Source: Succinivibrio dextrinosolvens DSM 3072
Lineage (GTDB): Bacteria > Pseudomonadota > Gammaproteobacteria > Enterobacterales > Succinivibrionaceae
Assembly (NCBI RefSeq): GCF_900167015.1
Contig: NZ_FUXX01000009.1
Location: 1 to 64,000, forward strand
Reading direction: 5' to 3'
Length of the DNA: 64,000 nt
Position numbers and translations under genes: made by a program. Below the pieces are notes generated by a model. The model was given only the letters and a program-made list of their open reading frames with translations, was not told the origin of the DNA and ran no database searches. This document shows positions 34,443-42,135 of this stretch, one piece after another. Each line of letters begins with the position of its first letter. The first letter of the stretch is position 1.

Positions 34443-35525
34443 ATGAGACTCTTCAGATTTTTAAGATATCTGTTTATTGCTTCACTTCTATGCTGTTTTT
34501 CTGTAAATGCATCTGATTCTCTCAGAAAATTAAAGGTCTCTTTGCTACTTGAGCATGAAGCATTTCTGGTCTGGTATGGAATTGAGCAGGGATGGGACAA
34601 GGAATTTGGTCTTGAAATTGACTTGAGTGTTAAGGATGTCGCCGGAATTGATCTCATGAATGACTTGAAGGTTAACTCTGGCGCCTGGGATGTGGCTGGT
34701 GTGGGCTGTGTACCTGCAGTAATCGGCAGTAAAGATATTGATATTACCTATATTGGTGTAGGTAACAATGAGGCAACCTCTACCGAGATAATGGTAAGAC
34801 CTGATAGTGATATTCTTAAGGTTAAAGGGGCAAATCCTGATTATCCTGAGGTTTATGGTTCAAAGGAAACAATTCATAATAAGACCTTCTTCATTCGTAA
34901 GCTGACATCAGCATCTTATATTCTGTCGAATTATCTTGAGATTTTTGACTTAACATATAACGATGTAAAGGTTGTAGATGGTAAGCTTTCTGACTTTGTC
35001 AAATATATGAATGATGGTAACGGTGATGCCATGATTCTATGGTCTCCATCAACCTATGAAGCCCAGAAAGATGGTTATAAATCAGTAGCTACAGCAGCTC
35101 AGGTTGATGCTATTGTTCCTGTGTTATTTATTGCAAGTGGAGAGTTTGCTAAAAATAATCATCAGACTCTGGCAAGATTCCTCGCAATGTATGACAAGGC
35201 TGTTAAGATCCAGAAAAATGATCCAAAATCACTTGTAGAGCCATACAAGAATTTCTTAAAGATTTACTCTGGTAAGGATTTCTCTGATGATTTCTGTCTG
35301 TACGATCTGAAGGCTCATCCTGTTTATACTATTGATGAACAGCTAAAGCTTTTTGACAGCGAAAGTAATATGAGTGCAATTGAAAAGCTGGAGAGACATC
35401 TTATCAGCAGAATAGCGATGATTTCGATGCAGCCTGATGCAGAATATGATCCAAAGGAATATAAACACGATCCTTCAGATCTGTTCCTTAAAATTGCTAA
35501 GGGTATAGTTGATAGCAAGAAATAA
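34443..35525 (+). CDS. Orphan NMT1/taurine-type periplasmic binding protein
   Basis: An exported two-lobed binding protein of the NMT1/SsuA superfamily, 360 residues from the ATG at 34443. That start places a signal peptide at the N-terminus (MRLFRFLRYLFIASLLCCFS, then VNA); an upstream TTG would bury it. Family features are LEHEAFLVWYGIEQGWDKEFGLEIDL, NSGAWDVAGVGCVPAVIG and AMILWSPSTYEAQKDGYKSV. No ABC permease or ATPase is encoded nearby. It faces away from the chemoreceptor gene across about 290 bases, and its stop is 17 bases from the converging polymerase gene. Ligand unknown. Confidence 0.85.
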   Translation: MRLFRFLRYLFIASLLCCFSVNASDSLRKLKVSLLLEHEAFLVWYGIEQGWDKEFGLEIDLSVKDVAGIDLMNDLKVNSGAWDVAGVGCVPAVIGSKDIDITYIGVGNNEATSTEIMVRPDSDILKVKGANPDYPEVYGSKETIHNKTFFIRKLTSASYILSNYLEIFDLTYNDVKVVDGKLSDFVKYMNDGNGDAMILWSPSTYEAQKDGYKSVATAAQVDAIVPVLFIASGEFAKNNHQTLARFLAMYDKAVKIQKNDPKSLVEPYKNFLKIYSGKDFSDDFCLYDLKAHPVYTIDEQLKLFDSESNMSAIEKLERHLISRIAMISMQPDAEYDPKEYKHDPSDLFLKIAKGIVDSKK

Positions 35526-35541
35526 TTCCTAGAGCAGATTG

Positions 35542-37077
35542 TCAGGCCTTGTGACCTCCAATCTGCCTGTTTCTTTCAATGGCGGTCGCCGATTTCTCAA
35601 AGTTGTTTCCTTTAAGGATGGCATTCTTGCCGTATTTTTCCTTAATCTTAATCATGGCTTTCTGAGCCTTGATTTCTTTTTCTTCCTTTTTCTTGTCGAT
35701 TTTAGGCTCTTCAATCTGTGGTCTTGGATCGATCATGGCAAAAAGATCTGTCTGATAAGGTTCAGGAGTCTTATTTCTGAGCCCTTCAAGCTGGTCCCTG
35801 TCTAAAAGTTCGATTGCACATACTCTGAGTCTTCTGACGTTGTAGTAGGGAACAGTAATCTTTGAGTAAAGTTCCAGAACAGCATGATTAACCACAGAAA
35901 AGGTAACTGTGGGGAAGGGAAGAGATACCGTACCATGAGCTGGCTTTGGGATAATTCGTCCGTACTGATCTGTATAGAAGTTGTTATTAAGCTGTGAGTT
36001 TGACTTGTTTGGATGGTTGTTCTTATCGTAACCGATATCAAGAACAATCTTTGAGCAGACCAGTCCTTCCTTCATAAGATCAAGACACAGCTGTTCTGCC
36101 ATTTCCTGAATAACAATCTTACCTTCAGCATTTGTATATGAACGAGGCAGTACCTGACCCTGACTCATGCTTTTTCTTCTGCGAACGATCTTTTTGATAT
36201 CGGATATTTTCGCTGTCTCAAATCCCCAGGCATGGTCAATAAGAAATTCTGCTCTTACACCGAAAACTCTATACAGCAGATCCTCATTTTCAAGTGAGCA
36301 TCTGGCAAGATCACCCATGGTATCGATTCCTATACTCTTAAGTCTTTTCTCAATTCCAGGACCGATACTCCAGAAATCAGATAGTGGCTGATGATTCCAC
36401 ATGGTGTATCTGTAGCTTTCTTCGGTCAGAGAAGCCATGCGTACACCAAATTCATTTGGAGTTGCCTTTTTTGCCACAACATCCATGGCAATCTTGGCAA
36501 GAAACATATTTGTTCCGATTCCTGCTGTAGCGGTAAGACCGGTCTGATTGTATACCTCTCTTAGAATCCTGATGCAAAGCTCTTCAGGAGAACACTGGTA
36601 AGCATGAAGGTAGGTTGAAACCTCCATGAATACTTCATCGATTGAATATACATCTATGTCATCTGGAGCTATAAAACTGCAGTAGATATCATAGATTTTT
36701 GTAGAGTAATCCATATATCGCTGCATTCTTGGTGGAGCGATTATATAGTCGACAGCAAGTGAAGGATTGTCTTCAAGCTCTTTCTGGTAATATGATTTTC
36801 CTTCAAATCTTTTTAGGTTATTTTCATTCAGTCTTTTACGGTTTATCTCATCAACCTTCTGAATAACCTCAAACAGACGAGGTCTGCCAGGAACTCCTAA
36901 TGCTTTAAGAGAAGGGGATACAGCAAGACAGATGGTATTCTGCGATCTTGCCGCATCTGCAACAACCAGGTTGACTGCTATAGGATCAAGTCCCTTATCA
37001 ACGCATTCAACAGATGCATAGAAGGACTTAAGATCTATAGCTATATATATAGGAGTGTCAGGTGTGTTCTTTTCCAT
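35542..37077 (-). CDS. Y-family (UmuC/DinB-like) DNA polymerase
   Basis: A 511-residue translesion polymerase. The first catalytic Asp is Asp15 in IAIDLKSFYASVE, and the second pair is Asp147-Glu148 in YSIDEVFMEV. GLTATAGIGTNMFLAKIAMDV is the thumb/DNA-binding helix region, with a little-finger domain following. Insertions such as RRRKSMSQGQVLPRSY match the UvrX/YqjW-like group common in Firmicutes. The C-terminal 60 residues are highly charged and carry no clamp-binding motif that I can be sure of. It follows a YolD-like gene by ten bases. No lexA or umuD is nearby. Confidence 0.92.
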   Translation of the reverse strand: MEKNTPDTPIYIAIDLKSFYASVECVDKGLDPIAVNLVVADAARSQNTICLAVSPSLKALGVPGRPRLFEVIQKVDEINRKRLNENNLKRFEGKSYYQKELEDNPSLAVDYIIAPPRMQRYMDYSTKIYDIYCSFIAPDDIDVYSIDEVFMEVSTYLHAYQCSPEELCIRILREVYNQTGLTATAGIGTNMFLAKIAMDVVAKKATPNEFGVRMASLTEESYRYTMWNHQPLSDFWSIGPGIEKRLKSIGIDTMGDLARCSLENEDLLYRVFGVRAEFLIDHAWGFETAKISDIKKIVRRRKSMSQGQVLPRSYTNAEGKIVIQEMAEQLCLDLMKEGLVCSKIVLDIGYDKNNHPNKSNSQLNNNFYTDQYGRIIPKPAHGTVSLPFPTVTFSVVNHAVLELYSKITVPYYNVRRLRVCAIELLDRDQLEGLRNKTPEPYQTDLFAMIDPRPQIEEPKIDKKKEEKEIKAQKAMIKIKEKYGKNAILKGNNFEKSATAIERNRQIGGHKA

Positions 37078-37087
37078 ATAAAGTCAG

Positions 37088-37519
37088 TCATCCTATGGTT
37101 ATCTTGACTACAGACTCGAAGCTTATATCTTTAGCGTCAGTAAAGCTGAAAATACGATTAGTCTCATCAATGCGTCGCAGGTGTCCTGTTATGTTCTGGT
37201 AGATTCCTCCTTCTTTATTAAGGTCTGGTACAAAGACTCTGAAAGTAACCTTTGGCTTTGTATCTATTATTGTTTTAAGTTTTGCAATTTTTTCATTTAT
37301 TTCCTGGTACTGAAGTGAATTCTCATCAAAATCAGGGGCATCATCTGTAACTCTGTCTACCTCGTCAATAGCATCAGAGTATCCTGTCAGCGCATCAAAG
37401 GGCATAAACTGACTGGCTCTCTGTTCTGCCGTAGCCTTAACGTACTTTGAAGGAGGTCTTTTAAGTTTGATGATGTCTCCATACTTTAATAGAGTCTGTT
37501 CGATATCAAAACCATTCAT
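37088..37519 (-). CDS. YolD-like protein
   Basis: The signature RASQFMPFDALTGYSDAI is the core of the YolD domain, a small protein usually encoded next to UmuC-like polymerases in Bacillus and Clostridia and thought to act with them in UmuD fashion. I place the start at the ATG at 37519 (143 residues) because MNGFDIEQTLLKYGDIIKL aligns with family N-termini. A GTG at 37561 would add 14 residues. Neither start has a good ribosome binding site. The C-terminal half resembles a small beta-barrel (ITGHLRRIDETNRIFSF). Rare in gammaproteobacteria. Confidence 0.85.
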   Translation of the reverse strand: MNGFDIEQTLLKYGDIIKLKRPPSKYVKATAEQRASQFMPFDALTGYSDAIDEVDRVTDDAPDFDENSLQYQEINEKIAKLKTIIDTKPKVTFRVFVPDLNKEGGIYQNITGHLRRIDETNRIFSFTDAKDISFESVVKITIG

Positions 37520-37625
37520 TGCAAAATCACGAACTAAAAAAATATCTGAAATAAATAACACTAATAATAATTATACATAAAATCTAAAAAATTTATATAC
37601 AGTTTTTCAAATTAATAATAATAAT

Positions 37626-37654
37626 TTGAGCACTAATAACTATATAGATATAAT
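37626..37654 (+). promoter_or_regulatory. Sigma-70 promoter of sspB
   Basis: TTGAGC and TATAAT are separated by 17 bases, 33 bases before the sspB ATG. It gives sspB its own promoter, consistent with its separation from sspA. Confidence 0.75.
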
Positions 37655-37687
37655 GGAAATGAATAGACATCAGAGGAGAGATTCATT

Positions 37688-38218
37688 ATGCAGAGATTAT
37701 CCAGCTTAAAACCATTTTTATTTAATGCTTATTACAGTTGGCTTCTTGATAATGACATTACTCCACATCTGCTTATTGATGCAACTATTCCTAAGGTTAA
37801 GGTGCCAATGGATTACGTAAAGAACGGAAACATTATCCTTTCCTTATCTCCTACCGCTATCGGTGATTTTCAGACTCTTCCTCGTGGTATTTCCTTTAAA
37901 GCAAGATTTAAGGGCGTTGCTGAAGATATCTTTGTTCCATACATTGCAATGGAACAGCTGATTGCTCTTGAGACAGGATCCGCTCTTCCAATTGGAAAAG
38001 CTTTAGAGCAGCTGGATCTTTCACCAGAACCTGAAGATGGCGATATCTATCCTGATGAGGGTATTGATTCAGAAGGTCCTGATTTTGAGCTTGATGAAGG
38101 TGAAGATTCAACTGAGTCAAAGGATGATTCATCTGAAGAACAGAATTCTGAAAAAACTGAGACAAAGAGTAATTCTGATCCATCAAAAGAACCAGGCTTC
38201 AGCTTTGTTGACGAATAG
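37688..38218 (+). CDS. sspB: ClpXP adaptor SspB (stringent starvation protein B)
   Basis: Delivers ssrA-tagged, stalled translation products to ClpXP. Residues 1-115 match the folded substrate-binding domain of E. coli SspB: PFLFNAYYSWLLDNDITPHLLIDAT, VKVPMDYVKNGNIILSLSP and FKARFKGVAEDIFVP. The remaining 60 residues are an acidic, Ser-rich flexible tail. The very end is GFSFVDE, not the basic-hydrophobic LRVVK-type peptide with which E. coli SspB grips ClpX. GAGGAGAG precedes the ATG. sspA, its usual partner, is not in the window. Confidence 0.93.
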   Translation: MQRLSSLKPFLFNAYYSWLLDNDITPHLLIDATIPKVKVPMDYVKNGNIILSLSPTAIGDFQTLPRGISFKARFKGVAEDIFVPYIAMEQLIALETGSALPIGKALEQLDLSPEPEDGDIYPDEGIDSEGPDFELDEGEDSTESKDDSSEEQNSEKTETKSNSDPSKEPGFSFVDE

Positions 38219-38231
38219 ACAGTACAATAAG

Positions 38232-38271
38232 ATACGGTTCGTGGTGAACCGTATGTTTCTCTTATTTTTTT
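38232..38271 (+). terminator. Rho-independent terminator of sspB
   Basis: ATACGGTTC and GAACCGTAT form a 9-bp stem around a 5-base loop; a T-rich tract ending in seven T residues follows. Confidence 0.85.
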
Positions 38272-38397
38272 CAAAATCCATTCTTCTCTAATTAAAGTTT
38301 TTTTGAGAAACAGATCCTCAAATAAGAATAAAAGAATTAGTCTTGTTCACAACTTAATTTACACTTAACAATAGTCAGAAAATCGATTTTTATGGAG

Positions 38398-38417
38398 CTA
38401 CATTATATATAATGTAG
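38398..38417. other. Perfect 20-bp palindrome upstream of the secreted-protein-like gene
   Basis: CTACATTATATATAATGTAG reads the same on both strands. It lies in a 379-base gap, about 180 bases before the gene at 38598. It could be an operator. A weak -10 (TATACT at 38512-38517) lies nearer the gene. Confidence 0.4.
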
Positions 38418-38597
38418 TGGAAAAATACTATAAAAATGTGATGGTTATTCCAAATTTTAACAAAAACAGGCTATTTATAAAAGTAGATGCATTTTTTAAG
38501 AATTTTTGTATTATACTTAAGTCAAAGGTTAAAGATTGGAATCTGAATTTGATTTAAATCAGCTTCCGTTAAAGAATTTCTTCGAGAGGATACGATT

Positions 38598-39113
38598 ATG
38601 TCAGTAGGTGCAATTTCAACTTCAAATGTAAATGCAATCAAGGGTACTGAGTTCGAGGGCATGTCAATCCAGATGATGGCTGCTATGGTTATGATTGAGG
38701 TTGGCGCAACCAAGAAGAAGGAAGCTGAAAACAAGATTGCCGAGATGAAGGGCCAGAACGACAGAGCAAAGGCTTTAAACAGTTTTCTGGACAAATTGAA
38801 TGGTGAGCTTGGTAAGTATACAAAGGATGAGGATAAGGATAAGGCTGGAAGATTAGCTGTTCTGACAACACATATGCAGGAAGCTAAAAATTTAGGAATT
38901 GATGTTAGCAATTGGACAAGTTCGAAATCATCTGACCAGGTTCGCGCCATTTCATCAACTATTCAGCACATGGCTGAGAACTGCAACTCTGACAACCAGA
39001 CTCAGATGGTTAAACTGCAGGACTTCATGGGACAGTACAACAGCTTTGTAAGCGGTGCAAGTGATCAGATCAAGAATGCAAATCAGATCCTGCAGGGCCT
39101 TGCAAAGAACTAA
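38598..39113 (+). CDS. Probable secreted helical protein resembling type III filament proteins (EspA/SseB-like)
   Basis: 171 residues, no signal peptide, almost entirely helical. A hydrophobic, Met-rich helix, MSIQMMAAMVMIEVGATKKK, is followed by a heptad-like coil KIAEMKGQNDRAKALNSFLDKLN. A C-terminal amphipathic helix, MVKLQDFMGQYNSFVSGASD, continues to the end. Size and layout (unstructured Ser/Thr-rich start, hydrophobic helix, coil, C-terminal helix needed for polymerising) fit EspA/SseB filament or tip proteins of type III secretion. The similarity is in pattern, not in an invariant motif, so this is a tentative call. GAGAGGA precedes the ATG. No secretion apparatus gene is adjacent. 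A chaperone/effector-like pair lies 4.5 kb downstream. Confidence 0.5.
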   Translation: MSVGAISTSNVNAIKGTEFEGMSIQMMAAMVMIEVGATKKKEAENKIAEMKGQNDRAKALNSFLDKLNGELGKYTKDEDKDKAGRLAVLTTHMQEAKNLGIDVSNWTSSKSSDQVRAISSTIQHMAENCNSDNQTQMVKLQDFMGQYNSFVSGASDQIKNANQILQGLAKN

Positions 39114-39137
39114 TAAATACAAATCTCCAAAATACAA

Positions 39138-39163
39138 GAAGGGATGCCATCTGGCATCCCTTC
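39138..39163 (+). terminator. Strong hairpin after the secreted-protein-like gene
   Basis: GAAGGGATGCC and GGCATCCCTTC form an 11-bp perfect stem with a 4-base loop, 25 bases after the stop. No T run follows on the plus strand, so termination strength is uncertain. Confidence 0.6.
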
Positions 39164-39169
39164 GCGTTA

Positions 39170-39194
39170 GAGGAAACTTAAAAAAAGTTTCCTC
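39170..39194 (-). terminator. Terminator of lpoA
   Basis: GAGGAAACTT and AAGTTTCCTC form a 10-bp stem with a 5-base loop, directly after the lpoA stop at 39210. It adjoins the preceding hairpin, so the convergent genes are separated by two stems. Confidence 0.6.
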
Positions 39195-39209
39195 ATATCC
39201 CTTATTTGC

Positions 39210-40994
39210 TTATCTTACTGAACCCAGCTCAACCCACATTGGAGTTGACTCAATCAGACCGTCGCGACCAAGAGAAATATCTCCTGACAGACCGTGTAGA
39301 ACGTCATTCTGATTTGAGGCCAGCTGCTTGATGTTGAATGCAAAGTTAACAGCATCATAAGATGCAGCAAAGATTCTCTGAACCTGAGAATTTGCCTTTG
39401 GCATTGACTTCATGAAGCTTTCCTTTAATGAGCTGTCAGTTAGAACCCATGGCATATCACCTAAGATTGCTCCCTTTAGAGCCAGCTCCTGAGATGAGTT
39501 GTTTACACCCATGTAGCTCTTGTCAGTCAGGTAAACTGCTATATTTGATGGAATAGCAGCCTTGATCTGAACTGCATCAATAACAGATGCGCTTACGTAT
39601 GCAGAATCAGCTGAACCGAATGGGCACTTGGCAATCTCAGAACCTACATTTGCTGGATTGCTGTAGTTACATACAACAGCATTGTTGTTAACCTTGCCGA
39701 AGGTATTCATAAAGCTGTTAACTGAACGCTGTGAAGCCTTGTCTGAGCTTAGACCGATTACAACTGGACTCTTGTAGCCATCAGCGTAAATCTTTGATGC
39801 TGCAATTGCGCCTTCATAGTTAGGACCTAAATCAAAGTACCACTGATTTACAGGACGGTTGCCCTCAGGTGAGTTCAGGGTAATTGATGGGATCTTGATA
39901 CCAGCAGCATTCATTGCATTAACTTCTGGCTTCAGAATTGGTCCGATTACAAGCTTGGTTCCGTTTGCAGATACGGTGGCAACAATCTGAGAGATATTGG
40001 TCTTGTTGGTATCGTAGAAGGTAACCTTAGCCTTTGAACCTCTATCCTTCAGTGCGGTAAGAATACCAAGTTTTGCTGGCTCACCAACTGCTGAGGCGAA
40101 TCTTCCTGAAAGAGGAAGTAAAACCGCAATCTGGTCGCCATCCTGAATACTGAATAGTGCCTGAGAATCTACAGCAACAGCTTTGCCTCCCTTAGGAGTA
40201 ACATCGCTAACCTCTTGCTGTGCAACAGGCTCTGCCTTTTCTGGAGCAGATAACAGCATTAGAGGATGATTTGGATACTTTTTAGCAAAAGTTTCCATCA
40301 TCTGATCTTTTAGCTGAGTATTTGATGACTTATCAATGATTGCATACTCATAGAATCCTTTGTCAGTATCGTTCTTAACATTGGTGTATGCGGCTGATAG
40401 AGTCTGATCGTCAAGCTGTTTTAGTAAATCAACAGACTTTAATAAAACCTTTCTCTTATCAGAATCACGGGTTACGTATCTTTCTAAAGCAGATTCGCTC
40501 TTGAATGCTGTGATCTGATACTTTGGATCATGAGTCTTGTTGTAAAGATTTGAATTTACATTTGAATTTAAAACTAGGAAATATGAAATATCCTGCTTAG
40601 GTAAAGCCTTGTAGTTGATTGCAGAAAGTTTCTGCTGAGCCTCGTCAAACTGATTCTTCTTTGACAGCAGCATTGCATCAACCATGGCTGCTTCATCTTT
40701 CTGGACTGGAGTTGCTGCGCTTGCATATAACTGGCTTATGCTTGCGGATGCCTGATCAAGCTTGTTTTCAACAATCTGTGATCTTGTATATAGGATAAGC
40801 GCCTTGAAGCTTTCATCTGAAGATGCATCTTCAAATGCCTGTCTGTATTCCTGAGCGGTTAAATTTAGTGGACCAAATGCATTTACTGATTCGATTTTTT
40901 TTACAGAAGAACTTGTACATGCGCTTAAAGTTAAAGTTGCTGCTGTAAGTAAAGTGCATAAATATACATTTAAAGCTGATCTTTTAGCTTTCAC
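39210..40994 (-). CDS. lpoA: Outer-membrane lipoprotein activator of PBP1a (LpoA/LppC)
   Basis: Stimulates peptidoglycan synthesis by PBP1a from the outer membrane. The lipobox LTLSAC puts the lipidated residue at Cys26. An N-terminal helical-repeat region follows to about residue 260 (ASASISQLYASAATPVQKDEAAMV). The C-terminal domain has a periplasmic-binding-protein fold: IAVLLPLSGRFASAVGEPAKLGI, GPILKPEVNAMNAAGI and MPWVLTDSSLKESFM. At 594 residues it is shorter than E. coli LpoA (678). It is divergent from the vanX-like/rsmI side, as lpoA is from rsmI in E. coli. Confidence 0.93.
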   Translation of the reverse strand: MKAKRSALNVYLCTLLTAATLTLSACTSSSVKKIESVNAFGPLNLTAQEYRQAFEDASSDESFKALILYTRSQIVENKLDQASASISQLYASAATPVQKDEAAMVDAMLLSKKNQFDEAQQKLSAINYKALPKQDISYFLVLNSNVNSNLYNKTHDPKYQITAFKSESALERYVTRDSDKRKVLLKSVDLLKQLDDQTLSAAYTNVKNDTDKGFYEYAIIDKSSNTQLKDQMMETFAKKYPNHPLMLLSAPEKAEPVAQQEVSDVTPKGGKAVAVDSQALFSIQDGDQIAVLLPLSGRFASAVGEPAKLGILTALKDRGSKAKVTFYDTNKTNISQIVATVSANGTKLVIGPILKPEVNAMNAAGIKIPSITLNSPEGNRPVNQWYFDLGPNYEGAIAASKIYADGYKSPVVIGLSSDKASQRSVNSFMNTFGKVNNNAVVCNYSNPANVGSEIAKCPFGSADSAYVSASVIDAVQIKAAIPSNIAVYLTDKSYMGVNNSSQELALKGAILGDMPWVLTDSSLKESFMKSMPKANSQVQRIFAASYDAVNFAFNIKQLASNQNDVLHGLSGDISLGRDGLIESTPMWVELGSVR

Positions 40995-41297
40995 GATGAC
41001 TTCCTACTTTATATATAAATTCATGGTCAGAAAGGGATAACGCTTAGTCTCAAGGAAAAACGCAACCTGTGACCTGTAGAGTCTGAAACGCAGACTCGGT
41101 TTTGTAAGCCTTGCACTGGCCTCAATGTCTTATATTTTATCATACAGAACCTTACACAGACTTAGAATTTGATATTGATTTTGTTTTTAATGGCGATTTT
41201 GAGGTTTTTCTGTATATATTTTGTATTTCGAACTATGCTTGTTCTGAGGTGTTTCACCATAAAGGTTAGATTCAGTTGCAAAAAGAAGGTTGAGATT
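40995..41297. other. Divergent promoter region of lpoA and the dipeptidase gene
   Basis: About 300 bases with no supported gene. The plus-strand frame that opens at a TTG (41169) is an unlikely N-terminal extension of the next gene, since it would bury its lipoprotein signal. Confidence 0.4.
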
Positions 41298-42059
41298 ATG
41301 ATTAAGCAAAGAAGGTTAACCAGTCTTTTACTCTGTGTTCTTTTTTCCTGCTGTTTTGTTCTTGGCTGTACTACAGCTCCTGCACTACAGCAGAAAACTA
41401 TGACAGATCAGGGAATGCTGTTTTCTGATGATTCTTCTGATTTTGTTCTCCTGGCTGAAGCTGTTCCTGATGCAATTCTGGAAATCAGATATTATTCAAC
41501 CTACAACTTTGTTGGCGACAGAATCAAAGGCTATGAACAGCCCGTTGCAATCCTTACCAAAGAGGCAGCTGCCGCTTTGAAAAATGTAAGTGATGAGCTT
41601 AAGACAAAAGGCTATCGCCTAAAGATTTTTGATGCCTACCGTCCTCAGATGGCTGTATCTCACTTTATGTCCTGGGCGCTTGATCCTAATGATGTCCTCA
41701 TGAAGAAGTATTTCTATCCAAAGCTTGAGAAGAATACTCTTTTCCCTTTAGGCTACATAGCCGAGCATTCAGGTCACAGTCGCGGAAGTACAGTTGATCT
41801 GACTCTGTTTGATATGAATCTTGAAAAGAAAGTGGATATGGGCGGAACCTTTGATTATTTTGGAGAGCTCAGTCATCCTGACTATACAAAGATCACCAAA
41901 CAGCAGTTTAATAACCGCATGATTCTAAGAGATGCCATGTTAAAGCATGGGTTCAAGCCTCTTGTTGAAGAGTGGTGGCACTTTACTCTGAAGGATGAGC
42001 CTTATCCAAATACATATTTCACTTTCCCTGTAAGTTCTGACTCAATCAAGGTAAAATAG
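41298..42059 (+). CDS. VanX/DdpX-type D-Ala-D-Ala dipeptidase, lipoprotein
   Basis: A 254-residue zinc dipeptidase of the peptidase M15 family. The start is set at 41298, where AAGG precedes the ATG and a lipoprotein signal begins: MIKQRRLTSLLLCVLF, with Cys24 in the lipobox VLGC. Catalytic motifs are SGHSRGSTVDLTLF (zinc His and Asp in S-x-H-x2-G-x3-D) and EEWWHFT (the general-base Glu and zinc His). VanX and DdpX act in the cytoplasm on free D-Ala-D-Ala. An exported, lipid-anchored form should act on peptides in the periplasm. It sits between the divergent lpoA and rsmI. Confidence 0.88.
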   Translation: MIKQRRLTSLLLCVLFSCCFVLGCTTAPALQQKTMTDQGMLFSDDSSDFVLLAEAVPDAILEIRYYSTYNFVGDRIKGYEQPVAILTKEAAAALKNVSDELKTKGYRLKIFDAYRPQMAVSHFMSWALDPNDVLMKKYFYPKLEKNTLFPLGYIAEHSGHSRGSTVDLTLFDMNLEKKVDMGGTFDYFGELSHPDYTKITKQQFNNRMILRDAMLKHGFKPLVEEWWHFTLKDEPYPNTYFTFPVSSDSIKVK

Positions 42060-42086
42060 TCACAAGATTGGAAAGAATAAATTCGT

Positions 42087-42118
42087 AAAAAGCTCTGATC
42101 TAAAGTCCGGAGCTTTTT
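42087..42118 (+). terminator. Rho-independent terminator after the dipeptidase gene
   Basis: AAAAAGCTC and GAGCTTTTT pair, with an inner partly paired loop, and a T-rich run follows. rsmI starts 18 bases later. Confidence 0.8.
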
Positions 42119-42135
42119 TATTTTGGATATAAAAG

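Noticed and set aside
37562-37687. Possible LexA (SOS) box before the YolD-polymerase operon
   Set aside because: A CTGTATAT half-site exists on the minus strand, but there is no matching ACAG at the right spacing, so I do not call it.
41169-41297. Hydrophobic N-terminal extension of the dipeptidase from a TTG start
   Set aside because: It would precede the lipoprotein signal and lacks a ribosome binding site. The ATG at 41298 has one.
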